A stretch of DNA of 64,000 nucleotides from Nitrospira tepida. GTDB lineage: Bacteria > Nitrospirota > Nitrospiria > Nitrospirales > Nitrospiraceae. The position numbers were made by a program, and so were the translations under genes. The stretch is from assembly GCF_947241125.1 (NCBI RefSeq), contig NZ_OX365700.1, forward strand, positions 2,574,001 through 2,638,000, written 5' to 3'. Below the pieces are notes generated by a model that saw only the letters and a list, made by a program, of their open reading frames with translations, did not search any database and was not told the DNA's origin. Of the stretch, positions 43,862-52,946 are shown piece after piece (positions within the stretch are counted from its first letter, which is position 1; every line of letters starts with the position of its first letter).

Positions 43862-44937
43862 TCGATTTATCCCGCCGAGACCTGCTCGGCCGGATCGGCT
43901 TCGGCGCCGGCCTCTACGCCGCCATCGCGATGGCGCCCCGCTCGCTGCTCGGAGACCTGCTGTTCGAGCCCAAGGCGCCGCTGGTCGAACCCAAACCGAT
44001 TCCTCCCAATCCCTTCGTCAACGGTGCCCGCTCGCTGGTGGCTGTCGTCCAAGGCCGCGATCCGCATGCCATGCTGGCCGCCGGATTGGAGCGGTTGGGC
44101 GGATTGATCCGACTGCCGATACAGGGCAAGCATGTGCTGATCAAGCCCAATGTCGTGAACGATCGGCCGCCGCCCTCCACGACCAACCCGCTGGTCGTCG
44201 AGGCGGTGATCCGATCGGTTCGGTCGGCCGGGGCGGGGGAGGTGGCTGTGGCGGACAGCTCCGGGCTCATTCGGTTTCCGACCAGGGCCAATCTCGAAGC
44301 CACAGGCATGCGGGCCGCGGCGGCACGGCAGGGAGCCAAGATCCTTGCGCTCGAAGATGAGGGCTGGGTCGGAGTGGAGCCGCCTGGCGCGACCGTGCTC
44401 CGCCGATACTATGTCTCGAAACCGCTCTATGACGCCGATCTCGTCATCAATGTCCCCGTCGTCAAGACCCACCGGTTTGCCCATTACTCGTGCAGCCTGA
44501 AGAATTGGGTGGGGATCGTGCATCCGCGCAACCGACCATCGGTCGCCTTCCTCTCCGGGCACTGGCATGAGCGCATCGCGGAGCTGAACCTGGCCGTGCA
44601 TCCGCAGCTCACGGTCGCAGACGGGACCACGATTATGATTGAAGGCGGGCCGACGAGCGGCACACCCGCGCAGGCGGACCTCTTGTTGATCAGCGGGGAT
44701 CGCGTGGCGCTCGACGTGACGGCGCTGGCCCTGCTCCGGTCATACGGGCAATGGCCGAAAATTCTGGAGGGGAGCCCCTGGGATCAGCGGCAGATCAAAC
44801 GAGCTATCGAGTTGGGCCTGGGCGCCAGCGGACCGGACCACATCGAATTGGTCCCGGTCTCGACGGAAGGGGAGTGCGCTGCCTTCGCCCGGCTTGTCGA
44901 TCGATTGCGGAAGGAGGTCGGGGCGGGGCAAGTCTAG
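43858..44937 (+). CDS. DUF362-domain protein with Tat-like N-terminus
   Basis: 359 aa from GTG 43858, coupled to the rhodanese gene. The N-terminus MIDLSRRDLLGRIGFGAGLYAAIAM has a twin-arginine motif, so export is likely. The DUF362 body shows HVLIKPNVVNDRPPPSTTNPLVVEAVI, INVPVVKTHRFAHYSCSLKNWVGIV and ADGTTIMIEGGPTSGTP. Family members often bind or sit near Fe-S proteins; no CxxC cluster is present here. Role unknown. Confidence 0.85.
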   Translation: MIDLSRRDLLGRIGFGAGLYAAIAMAPRSLLGDLLFEPKAPLVEPKPIPPNPFVNGARSLVAVVQGRDPHAMLAAGLERLGGLIRLPIQGKHVLIKPNVVNDRPPPSTTNPLVVEAVIRSVRSAGAGEVAVADSSGLIRFPTRANLEATGMRAAAARQGAKILALEDEGWVGVEPPGATVLRRYYVSKPLYDADLVINVPVVKTHRFAHYSCSLKNWVGIVHPRNRPSVAFLSGHWHERIAELNLAVHPQLTVADGTTIMIEGGPTSGTPAQADLLLISGDRVALDVTALALLRSYGQWPKILEGSPWDQRQIKRAIELGLGASGPDHIELVPVSTEGECAAFARLVDRLRKEVGAGQV

Positions 44938-44950
44938 GAGGGGAGGCCGC

Positions 44951-45502
44951 CTACTTGTTCACCCGATCAAACTCTTTGATCACCTGGTCCGTGAGGTCGA
45001 TCGCGTCCTTATTGTAGATCACGATCTTGATCGTCTGTTCGCTGCCCTTGTCCACCACCAGGGCGAACCCGCTCTTCTCCGCCACAGTCTGGGTCGCCGA
45101 GCTGATCTTCTTCATGTACTCGTCCACCAACCCTTTTTGCTTGGCGGCCAATTCCTGATTGAACTCCTGCAGCCGCTTCTGGTACTCGCCGATTTTCGTG
45201 CGAAACTTTTCCTGCTTTTCCTTCTTGGCGGCGTCGCTCAAGGTGCTTTCCTGCTCCTTGAGCTGCTTTTCCATGCTTTTGAGATCCTCCTCGTCCTGCG
45301 CCAGGAGTTTCTGGCGGGCCTGGGCATATTCCTTCAGGGTATCGAGCGCCCGTCGCCCGGCCTTGGTCTTTTCCAAAACCGTTTGAGGATCGACCACGCC
45401 CATCTTGAAGTCGGCGGCCTCGACCAAGCCCGCCATCGCTCCCACCACGCCAGATAACATGACGATTGACGCCCACATCGCAGTCCGATCCAGCCAGTTC
45501 AT
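44951..45502 (-). CDS. Skp/OmpH-family periplasmic chaperone
   Basis: 183 aa from ATG 45502, with AAGGAG 9 nt upstream (an in-frame GTG lies at 45508). Signal peptide (IVMLSGVVGAMAGLVEA) then MGVVDPQTVLEKTKAGRRALDTLKEY, a long charged coiled coil (about 60-130), and the closing strand SGFALVVDKGSEQTIKIVIYNKDAIDLTDQVI. This is the jellyfish-like Skp layout. It holds unfolded outer-membrane proteins in the periplasm. Confidence 0.9.
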   Translation of the reverse strand: MNWLDRTAMWASIVMLSGVVGAMAGLVEAADFKMGVVDPQTVLEKTKAGRRALDTLKEYAQARQKLLAQDEEDLKSMEKQLKEQESTLSDAAKKEKQEKFRTKIGEYQKRLQEFNQELAAKQKGLVDEYMKKISSATQTVAEKSGFALVVDKGSEQTIKIVIYNKDAIDLTDQVIKEFDRVNK

Positions 45503-45628
45503 TCGCACACGCTCCTTTGTCCGCGAGTTGAAGAGTGGGGCTCTCGCACAAGCAACCGCCCGGCAGGATAGCGTTCGATTTCCGCCACTGTCAAGGAGGG
45601 GTCCGAGCGGGACGCACGGAAGAAGACC

Positions 45629-47155
45629 TCACACGAAATACCGGCTGGTGTCGAACTGATAGGCGGCGTTATCGACGAGCTGGACGATGCTGACCCGGTA
45701 CTCGCCGTCGTCCGTCTTCTGGGCCAAATCCATCTCGGGTCCGTCCTCGACCGGATTGCCGTCGCTGTCCGCGACCATCCGCACGACCGGCCGCTCGGCA
45801 TTGTCCTTGTCCTGGGCCGGCCGCACGACCACGGCCAATTCGTTGGTGTCCAACAGGACCAAACTACCGATCGGCACGATCCCCACGCAATTGACGAAAA
45901 GTTTCAGCAACACCGGATCGAAGGACTGCCCGCTCTTCGAGAACATGAACTGGAGCACCTTGGACGGCGTCATCGGTTCCCGCCGATACACGCGCGAGGA
46001 GGTCATCGCGTCGTAACAGTCGGCAATCGTCACAATCCGGCTCGCCACCGACTGTTTCCACTCAACCGCCAGCTTGGGGTACCCGGAAAAGTCGTAATTC
46101 ATGTGGTGCTCGAAGGAGGCGGCGGCCATTCGATCGGGAACATGGTGGATCCCCCTCAATGTGATCAAGGTCAGGACGCCCTCCGTCGGATGCGTGCGCA
46201 TGGTCTGCCATTCCTCTTTCGTAAATTCTCCCGGCTTGTTCAGCACGTCGAGCGAAATGGCGCATTTCCCCACGTCGTGAAACAAGGCGGCCAATCCGAG
46301 ATCCGCCAGCTCGACTTTGGAGTACCCCGCCCGGTTTCCCAGCGCCATGGACAGGAGCGCGACGTTCACGGAATGGTTGTGCGTGTACTCGTCGTGGCAT
46401 CGGAGCGTGGTGAGGCCCAACAGAGTCGCCGGGTCCTGCGTCAAGAGATCCACGATATTTTGAATGGCGCGCTTGGCCTGTTTGAATCCGACCGCCCCGC
46501 CTTCGCGGGCCTGCTGCGTCAAGTGGCCCACGGCCCCGGCGGCCGACATGTAGGAGTTCTTGGCCACGGCCTTCTGCTGTTTCACTCCGGCCGGATTGAG
46601 AAATTTGGGATCCTCCAGCTCGATGCCCTTGACGCCGTGCCCCTCCAGCTCCTTCCGCAGATCCTGAAGCGTCCTCGACGCGGGGTCCCCGGTGACGAAG
46701 ACATGCGCGAACCCGCGGATGTCCTTGGACTCCACCTCGTTCGAGAACGAAATCCCGCCGACCTTCCAGGCGTTCAAGCTGTCGATCACGCTCGAAAAGA
46801 CCGCCATCTGCTGGGCGTTGACCTTCAGATGCTGGTCGCCGATGAACAGAAAATCATTCTGGAGACGCAGCACCACCGCGGCGCTGTGAGCCAGTGTCTT
46901 GATCAGCGTGAGCATGCCTTCGACCGGCTTGTCGAGCGCGGCATTGGTACGGCCATGGATGCGGGCGGTCTTGATGAGGGCGTTCAACTGGGTGACCAAC
47001 TGGATCCCCAGCATCAGGATTTGCTGATCCAGAATATCGCCGGCCTCCGACCCCTTGGCGATTTTTTGCGTCAGCGACTTTTCATGAGTGAGGAACGGCT
47101 GCCCGCCGGTCTCGGCGTCACCGGTCTCGGGCGGCGATGTCGTGGGCTCATTCAT
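45629..47155 (-). CDS. HD-GYP domain protein
   Basis: 508 aa. N-terminal half about 1-235 is a helical domain of unknown type (QLVTQLNALIKTARIHGRTNAAL). The C-terminal half has the HD-GYP domain: YTHNHSVNVALLSMALG, LFHDVGKCAISLDVLNKPGEFTKEEW, EHHMNYDFSGYPKL (GYP motif, with HHMNYDFSGYP in place of HHExxDGxGYP), and IADCYDAMTSSRVYR. The HD pair and GYP are kept, so c-di-GMP hydrolysis is possible. A HEAT-repeat gene lies 24 bp upstream in the same operon. Confidence 0.88.
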   Translation of the reverse strand: MNEPTTSPPETGDAETGGQPFLTHEKSLTQKIAKGSEAGDILDQQILMLGIQLVTQLNALIKTARIHGRTNAALDKPVEGMLTLIKTLAHSAAVVLRLQNDFLFIGDQHLKVNAQQMAVFSSVIDSLNAWKVGGISFSNEVESKDIRGFAHVFVTGDPASRTLQDLRKELEGHGVKGIELEDPKFLNPAGVKQQKAVAKNSYMSAAGAVGHLTQQAREGGAVGFKQAKRAIQNIVDLLTQDPATLLGLTTLRCHDEYTHNHSVNVALLSMALGNRAGYSKVELADLGLAALFHDVGKCAISLDVLNKPGEFTKEEWQTMRTHPTEGVLTLITLRGIHHVPDRMAAASFEHHMNYDFSGYPKLAVEWKQSVASRIVTIADCYDAMTSSRVYRREPMTPSKVLQFMFSKSGQSFDPVLLKLFVNCVGIVPIGSLVLLDTNELAVVVRPAQDKDNAERPVVRMVADSDGNPVEDGPEMDLAQKTDDGEYRVSIVQLVDNAAYQFDTSRYFV

Positions 47156-47179
47156 GTGTCAGACCATTCCGACGGCGGA

Positions 47180-48979
47180 TCATCCCATGGACGCGGATTT
47201 TGCCTTCTGCTGCTTCGCCGCCAGGATCAACGCGTTGCTGCATGCTTGGCGCACGCTGCCGCCGCCTTTCGCCTGGCCCAGCTCAAGCGCTTGCAGGGCG
47301 GCCGGCGTCGCAAGCTTCCCCAACGCCTCGGCGGCGAGGAGCGCCAGATCCTCTTTCTTCTTTCGATTCGTCCAGGACCAGTCGGTGAGCAATCCCTGCC
47401 AGTAGGGGACCGCCTCGTCGCCGCTCGTCTGACGGACGGCTTGAAAGACCGCGCGCTTCTCCGCCGGACTGCGGTCGGCAAACGGCTCGGCGGATAGGAG
47501 CGGGGCCCAGGCGGAAAACGGAACCGTGTAGTGGCCGTCGTTCAGCAGCTTGAGCGCGGCCATGCGGACCGTTTCATCCTGGTCGCCAACCAATCCGACA
47601 AACTTGACCCCGGAGCCGTTCGGACGGAGGTGCCCCAAGAGCCGAATGACCTCCTTGCGGACCTGCGGATCGGGATAGCGGACAATCTTTTCGACCGGCT
47701 CGACGTGACGCGGGTCGTTCCACCGGTGAAGAATCGAGAGCAGATGCCGCACATAGGCCGGCCGCCGATCCGTCAGGCCGCGCAGGATCGGCTCCGGCGT
47801 CTCCTTGGCGAGGGTGATCAACGCGTCGCTCACAACGGCCTGGTGGGCGGCGAACTGAAGATTGGCCAGCAGTCCGCAGAGGCCGGGCACGGCGGCGGGT
47901 TTCAATTGGAGCAGGACCGGCAGGAGGTCCACCGTCCCGACCTCCGCCGAACGGTTCAGGCAGGTTTCAATCAGTTTCAATTGCTCGGGTGAGCCCAAGT
48001 CCGAAAAGATCTGCGCGATGCGCGCTTGTTGAGCCTCTGTCAGGCCGGAGCGCATCCCTTCCGATTCGTACAGAAACCCCAGGACGGTATTGACGACCGT
48101 CCAATTCCCCTGTTCAAGGAGAGACCGGACGACCTGTCCGAACACATCCAGGCAACGAGACAACACCGGCTCGGATGGCTCCGAGACGAAGATCGCCGAG
48201 AGGACCTCGATGAGATAGACCACGCTGTCCCGCCGGCTTTCCGCGGTAATTTCGGCCTGGAGCGCCGTCATTTCCGCTTCCGTGGTCTCGAATCCGGCCA
48301 GACCAGATTGAAATCGCGCCCGCTGCGAGGCGCCGGCTCCGCCCGCTCCCCCCTGGCCTTTGGACAGCCGGGACGTTTCCTGATCGATGATCTCGCGAAG
48401 CCGTCCCGGAGGGGCGCTCATGGCGCCCGCATTCTGCGGGCTCAGGATATCGAGCGACCCCGCCACCTTGGCGATTTCCTCCGCCGTGACGATCGTGATC
48501 GTGGCCAAGTTTTTGGCCCAGAGCCTGGTCACGATGTCATCGTCATCTTCCTCTCCATCCCGTCCGGTCCCGCCCCAGAGCGCGCCGAGAAAAAATGCCA
48601 GATCCTCCCGCGAGACCCCGGCATAGATCACCAACTCCCTGATACCGTCAGCATAGAGTTTGAAGGCGAAGTTCTCGCTGGTCCCCTCGGCTTCCGGCTG
48701 ATAGACCGACTGGTCTTTGAAGTAGAGTTCGGACCGTTGGATCACAAATCCCAACAGGTGGTAGATCGCCAAATGGGATTCGAGACCCCGGTACAACTGG
48801 TCGAAGAATTTCTGCGCGACGGGATTATGCGGACCGTAGGTGCGATAGGATTTGGAGGTCTTATCGAGCAGGCGGAGGAGCTGTTTGACCGCCGCCACTT
48901 CAGGATCGACCGCTTCCGGCTCCTTCCCTTCGAGGAGAGAAGAGGCTCGGCTGCGGCCTTCCGTTTTGGGCTGGTCCAT
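47180..48979 (-). CDS. HEAT-repeat protein
   Basis: 599 aa. The first about 220 residues form a conserved domain (VKQLLRLLDKTSKSYRTYGPHNPVAQKFFDQLYRGLESHL, LYADGIRELVIYAGVSREDLAFFLGALW). The C-terminal 200 residues are HEAT-like helical pairs: DPQVRKEVIRLLGHL, DETVRMAALKLLNDG, DLALLAAEALGKLATPAALQALELG. It is first in an operon with the HD-GYP gene, whose N-terminal half shares the helical style TLARIHGR/TYGPHNP. Probably a scaffold for that protein. No signal peptide. Confidence 0.8.
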   Translation of the reverse strand: MDQPKTEGRSRASSLLEGKEPEAVDPEVAAVKQLLRLLDKTSKSYRTYGPHNPVAQKFFDQLYRGLESHLAIYHLLGFVIQRSELYFKDQSVYQPEAEGTSENFAFKLYADGIRELVIYAGVSREDLAFFLGALWGGTGRDGEEDDDDIVTRLWAKNLATITIVTAEEIAKVAGSLDILSPQNAGAMSAPPGRLREIIDQETSRLSKGQGGAGGAGASQRARFQSGLAGFETTEAEMTALQAEITAESRRDSVVYLIEVLSAIFVSEPSEPVLSRCLDVFGQVVRSLLEQGNWTVVNTVLGFLYESEGMRSGLTEAQQARIAQIFSDLGSPEQLKLIETCLNRSAEVGTVDLLPVLLQLKPAAVPGLCGLLANLQFAAHQAVVSDALITLAKETPEPILRGLTDRRPAYVRHLLSILHRWNDPRHVEPVEKIVRYPDPQVRKEVIRLLGHLRPNGSGVKFVGLVGDQDETVRMAALKLLNDGHYTVPFSAWAPLLSAEPFADRSPAEKRAVFQAVRQTSGDEAVPYWQGLLTDWSWTNRKKKEDLALLAAEALGKLATPAALQALELGQAKGGGSVRQACSNALILAAKQQKAKSASMG

Positions 48980-49188
48980 AGGCTAGTGGTACCGTGGACC
49001 CTCCGGTTCGTCAAGAAATTCCACCCTCTGCGCGACCCGACGCATGATGTCCCTTGACCAAGCTTCGCTTGATGAATGACGACCGGACGTCCTGCTCGCT
49101 GCTTGTCCCTTACAACAGGGCCGCGTACAATGCGCAAGATTCCGCCGATCGCTCGTCCGACGCCTGCCACGGATTGCAACCAACCCCG

Positions 49189-49848
49189 ATGCCGCCGTCA
49201 CCGCCCTTGATCATCTGCTTCGGCGATAGCCTGACGGCGGGTTTTCAAACCGCCACGCCCCAGAACCCTACAGGGCGCGAAACGCCCTACGGCGACTTTC
49301 TTCAAGAACGCCTGGGAGGTTGGGCTATGGTCCGGGTCAGCGGGATCTGCGGAGAATTGACGGGCGAGATGGTCCTGCGGTTCCGGCAGGACGTGCTGGC
49401 GCACAACCCGGCCTATGTCATCATTCTCGGCGGCACCAACGATCTGGGATGGAATGCGCACCCGCAGGAAGTCATGCGCAACCTGGTCAAATTGTATGAA
49501 CAGGCCCTGGCCGCCAGCGCCACACCGATCCTTGTGACGGTGCCCTCGATTCGAGTGGAAGACACAGGCGATTCACCCGACGCCAGGGATTGGATCGCCG
49601 GCCACCTGGCCCGGCGCCACCAACTCAACGGCTTGATCGCGGACTATGCCTCACGCAAAGGCCTGCCCCTGATCGATCTCTTCGCCGCCACTGCCGATCC
49701 CGCAACCCAACAACTGGCGGCAGTCTATTCCAATGACGGACTGCACCTGACCACCGCCGGCTACCGGCTGCTGGCCGACTTGATCTATGAGCAGGTCTTT
49801 GCTTCCGCTTCGCCATCCGGAACCTCAAGGCCGGCACTGATCTCATGA
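49189..49848 (+). CDS. SGNH/GDSL hydrolase (arylesterase-like)
   Basis: 219 aa from ATG 49189 (a TTG at 49054 would extend it with an unlikely N-terminus). Block I CFGDSLTAGF (nucleophile Ser), block II SGICGELT, block III GGTNDLGWN, and block V NDGLHLTTAGYRLLA (Asp/His) are all present. It hydrolyses esters or thioesters. No signal peptide is visible. The thioredoxin-like gene overlaps its stop (ATGA). Confidence 0.9.
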   Translation: MPPSPPLIICFGDSLTAGFQTATPQNPTGRETPYGDFLQERLGGWAMVRVSGICGELTGEMVLRFRQDVLAHNPAYVIILGGTNDLGWNAHPQEVMRNLVKLYEQALAASATPILVTVPSIRVEDTGDSPDARDWIAGHLARRHQLNGLIADYASRKGLPLIDLFAATADPATQQLAAVYSNDGLHLTTAGYRLLADLIYEQVFASASPSGTSRPALIS

Positions 49849-50165
49849 TTCCGGATGTGACCGACTGGGAGTTTGACCGGATTGTCGGCGGATCGCCGAT
49901 TCCGGTGCTGGTGGAATTCTGGCAACCAGGCTGTGGCCATTGTTGGGCCCTGCTTGGAGAGTTGGAACGGCTTCAGCCGGAAGTAGACGGGCGAATCACG
50001 ATCCTGAAGATGAACGTGCGCGAGAACCATCAGATTCCAGCCGAACTGGAGATCACCGGATTGCCCGCGCTCGCGCTCTATGAGCAGGGGGAATTTCGCC
50101 GTTTCATCGGCGGCCTGGGGAAGAAGGACGAAATCAAAAAGCAGCTACCGTTGGGAGGGTTTTGA
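49845..50165 (+). CDS. Thioredoxin-domain protein
   Basis: 106 aa, coupled to the esterase gene. Thioredoxin fold with the redox site FWQPGCGHCWALL (CGHC), cis-Pro in ITGLPALALY, and the final FRRFIGGLGKKDEIKKQL. CGHC is unlike the CGPC of standard thioredoxin and is more oxidising. Cytoplasmic, no signal. Confidence 0.92.
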   Translation: MIPDVTDWEFDRIVGGSPIPVLVEFWQPGCGHCWALLGELERLQPEVDGRITILKMNVRENHQIPAELEITGLPALALYEQGEFRRFIGGLGKKDEIKKQLPLGGF

Positions 50166-50203
50166 CAAGGTCCGGCGGCCTTCTCCTCGACTCGTGGGCG
50201 TAT

Positions 50204-50302
50204 TGTCATGCGTCAAGCGTCATCCGTCCATCGAGGAAGGGTGAAGGAGGCAGGGTGGAAGACTTGCCGCTCCCTATACGTTTGATGAATGACAACAGAC
50301 GA
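50204..50302. repeat. Quasi-heptameric CGTCAAN array, head to head
   Basis: Left arm GTCATGCGTCAAGCGTCATC (50204 on) and right arm 50277-50302 whose reverse complement is again CGTCA-type (TGTCATTCATCAAACGTA). It lies between the convergent thioredoxin and zwf genes and can fold on itself. Similar arrays occur at 52833-52937 and 54331-54440. Confidence 0.5.
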
Positions 50303-50328
50303 ATATCCCTCTCCCTGCTGTCCTCAAG

Positions 50329-51873
50329 TTACAAGATCCGCCAACTCCGGCCATCCTTCTGAATCATCCGATCGGCTTCGACCGGCCCCCAGGTCCCGGC
50401 CGGATATTCCGGCAGCCACCGAAGCCCCTGTTGGCTCCAACCTTCCAGAATGTCGGTGATCCAGGCCCAGGAAGCTTCGACCGCATCCCGCCGCATGAAG
50501 CGCGAGGCGTCGCCCGCCATTACGTCCAGCAGCAGCCGCTCGTAGGCTTCCGGTGAGGGTTTGCCGAACACGTCGCAGTATTTGAAGCTCATTTCGACCG
50601 GATGGGTTTCGGCCCTTGTGCCAGGCACTCGCGAAACGATTCGCAGCGAGAGCCCCTCTTCCGGCTGAATCCGCAGGGCCAGCACATTCGGTGGCTGGGG
50701 CTGCTGCGGATTCGTATTGAACAGGATCTGCGGAATCTCTTTGAACTGCACGGCCACTTCGCTGGCCCGTTTCGGCAGCGCCTTGCCGGTGCGCAGATAA
50801 AAGGGCACGCCGGACCAGCGCCAGTTCTCGACGAAACACTTCACGGCCACATAGGTCTCGGTCGTCGAATTGGGGTTCACGCCGGATTCGCGACGATAGC
50901 CGGGCACCTGTTCCTTCTGCACCCGGCCCTCCGCATACTGAGCCCGCACGGTAAAGGATTCGACGTCCTTCCCGCGAATCGGCCGGAGGCAGCGCAGCAC
51001 CTCCATCTTGGCGTTGCGCACCACGTCCGGGTCCAGCGAATAGGGCGGTTCCATCGCCACCAAACAGAGCAGTTGCAGCAGGTGGTTCTGGATCATGTCG
51101 CGCAGCGCGCCCGCTTCCTCGTAATAGGTCGCCCTCGTGCCCACGCCCTCCGCCTCGCTGACCGTAATCTGCACATGGTCGATGTACTTGTGGTTCCAAA
51201 CCGGCTCGAACAAGCTATTCGCAAACCGGACCACCATGAGATTCTGAACGGTTTCTTTCCCGAGATAATGGTCGATGCGGAAGATCTGCGACTCGTCGAA
51301 CACCCGGCCGGTCACCGCGTTGATGTGCTTGGCCGATTGAAGGTCCCGGCCCACCGGCTTCTCCACGATGATGCGCGCATAGGGGACATTTTGAGCCGGA
51401 CGCACGGCAAGCCCGGATTGTTCAAGCCCCTGACACACCGTGGTAAAGGAACTCGGAGGAATGCTCAAATAAAAAATCCTGTGGCCGGGGAGGCCGAACT
51501 GCCGTTCGATCTCCTCCGCCCGCTGTTTGATCTGTTGGAAGGTGGCGGGATCGTCCGTGTCGCCGGGCTGATAGAAGAGATGATTCGAGAAATCCCGCCA
51601 CTTCTCGTCGCTCAGGGCCTGGCGGGAGAAGCGCGTGATCCCTTCCCGCGCCACCCCGCGGAACTCCTCGTCGGTCATCGGCTTCCGTCCCAACCCCAAC
51701 ACGACATACTTCTCGGGGAGCAACCCGTCGAGCAACAGATTGTAGAGGGCCGGGATCAACCGCCGCCTGGCGAGGTCGCCCGAGCCGCCGAAAATCACCA
51801 CCGTGCAGGGCTCGACCGGGGACAATCCGTTGGTCGCGGTCTCGACATGGATGCGTTCGGCGTCAGCAGTCAT
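50329..51873 (-). CDS. zwf: Glucose-6-phosphate 1-dehydrogenase
   Basis: 514 aa. Nucleotide loop VVIFGGSGDLARRRLIPALYNL, active-site RIDHYLGKETVQNLMVVRFAN, then YYEEAGALRDMIQNHLLQLL and WSGVPFYLRTGKALPKR. All standard. Oxidises glucose 6-P to the lactone. 6-phosphogluconate dehydrogenase lies 27 bp upstream in the same operon, so the oxidative pentose phosphate route is present beside the phosphoketolase block found earlier. Confidence 0.97.
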   Translation of the reverse strand: MTADAERIHVETATNGLSPVEPCTVVIFGGSGDLARRRLIPALYNLLLDGLLPEKYVVLGLGRKPMTDEEFRGVAREGITRFSRQALSDEKWRDFSNHLFYQPGDTDDPATFQQIKQRAEEIERQFGLPGHRIFYLSIPPSSFTTVCQGLEQSGLAVRPAQNVPYARIIVEKPVGRDLQSAKHINAVTGRVFDESQIFRIDHYLGKETVQNLMVVRFANSLFEPVWNHKYIDHVQITVSEAEGVGTRATYYEEAGALRDMIQNHLLQLLCLVAMEPPYSLDPDVVRNAKMEVLRCLRPIRGKDVESFTVRAQYAEGRVQKEQVPGYRRESGVNPNSTTETYVAVKCFVENWRWSGVPFYLRTGKALPKRASEVAVQFKEIPQILFNTNPQQPQPPNVLALRIQPEEGLSLRIVSRVPGTRAETHPVEMSFKYCDVFGKPSPEAYERLLLDVMAGDASRFMRRDAVEASWAWITDILEGWSQQGLRWLPEYPAGTWGPVEADRMIQKDGRSWRIL

Positions 51874-51900
51874 AGGGCAGGGCTCCCGGGGACATAAGGG

Positions 51901-52794
51901 TTACCGGCGAACGGCATGTCCGCCGAAGGCGTTCCGCAAGGCCGCCAGCATCTTCTCGGCAAAGGACTGTTCCTGCCGGGAGCGGAACCGGGTGAACAGG
52001 GCCATGGTCAAGGTCGGCACCGGCACGTCCTTGTCGATCGCCTCCTGAATCATCCATCGGCCTTCTCCCGAATCCTGGACGAACCCCTTCAGCTTTTCGA
52101 GCTTGGGGTCTTCCTTGAGCGCTGCCGCCGCCAGTTCCAGCAGCCAGGACCGCACCACGCTGCCCTGCATCCAGAGATCGGCGATGCGGGCCAGGTCCAG
52201 ATCGTATCCGCTCTTGGCCATCAGCTCAAACCCTTCGGCATAACCCTGCATCATGCTGTACTCGATGCCGTTATGGACCATCTTCACATAATGTCCCGCG
52301 CCGGGCCCGCCCACATAGGCCCAACCGTTCGGCGGCGCCAACGTGGTCAGCACCGGCGACAGCCGCTCCACGACCGCCCGGTCGCCGCCGACCATCAGGC
52401 AATAGCCGTTGGCGAGCCCCCACACGCCGCCGCTGGTCCCCGCATCCACATAGTGCAGGCCTTTGGCCTTCAGCTCGGCATGGCGCCGCAAGTCGTCGTG
52501 AAACCGCGTATTGCCTCCGTCCACGATCGCATCGCCCGCAGCCAACAGGGCGGCCATCTGCCGGATCGTGTCTTCGGTCGGAGCGCCGGAGGGCACCATG
52601 ATCCAGACCGTCCGCGGAGCCGCCAGTTTCGAAGCCAGATCGGCCAGGGACGTCGCGCCGACGCAGCCCTGTTGCTCGGCCTGTTTGATCAGCTCCGTCG
52701 CTCGGTCATAGACCACCACCCGGTGCTGGCCCCGCCGGAGCCGCGTGACCATGTTCATGCCCATCTTGCCAAGCCCGATGAATCCGATCTCCAT
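51901..52794 (-). CDS. gnd: 6-phosphogluconate dehydrogenase, decarboxylating (short type)
   Basis: 297 aa from ATG 52794, with GGAGAG upstream. Rossmann start MEIGFIGLGKMGMNMVTRL, MVPSGAPTEDTIRQ, IVDGGNTRFHDDLRR, GTSGGVWGLANGYCLMVGG (substrate loop), and GPGAGHYVKMVHNGIEYSMMQGYAEGFELM. The length near 300 aa marks the GndA/YqeC group rather than the 470-aa enzyme. Makes ribulose 5-phosphate. Operon with zwf. Confidence 0.95.
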   Translation of the reverse strand: MEIGFIGLGKMGMNMVTRLRRGQHRVVVYDRATELIKQAEQQGCVGATSLADLASKLAAPRTVWIMVPSGAPTEDTIRQMAALLAAGDAIVDGGNTRFHDDLRRHAELKAKGLHYVDAGTSGGVWGLANGYCLMVGGDRAVVERLSPVLTTLAPPNGWAYVGGPGAGHYVKMVHNGIEYSMMQGYAEGFELMAKSGYDLDLARIADLWMQGSVVRSWLLELAAAALKEDPKLEKLKGFVQDSGEGRWMIQEAIDKDVPVPTLTMALFTRFRSRQEQSFAEKMLAALRNAFGGHAVRR

Positions 52795-52832
52795 AAGAAA
52801 CTCTCCTCTCCTCAACTCAAACCATGAGCAGG

Positions 52833-52937
52833 AACGTCAATCGTCAATCGTCACACGTCAATCGTAAGGAAGCAACGAAGCTTCGTGCAGATGCCCTTTC
52901 AGTCACCATTTGACGATTGACGGATGACGTATGACGA
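52833..52937. repeat. Quasi-heptameric CGTCAAN array, head to head
   Basis: Left arm 52833-52865 (GTCAATCGTCAATCGTCACA and on) and right arm 52908-52937 (TTGACGATTGACGGATGACG) are reverse-complement related. Located between gnd and the nucleotidyltransferase gene. Confidence 0.55.
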
Positions 52938-52946
52938 CACTGCAGG

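Noticed and set aside
45660-46140. HD-GYP domain judged inactive from its altered GYP motif
   Set aside because: HHMNYDFSGYP still holds the His pair and GYP, and the HD ligands are intact, so inactivity cannot be claimed.
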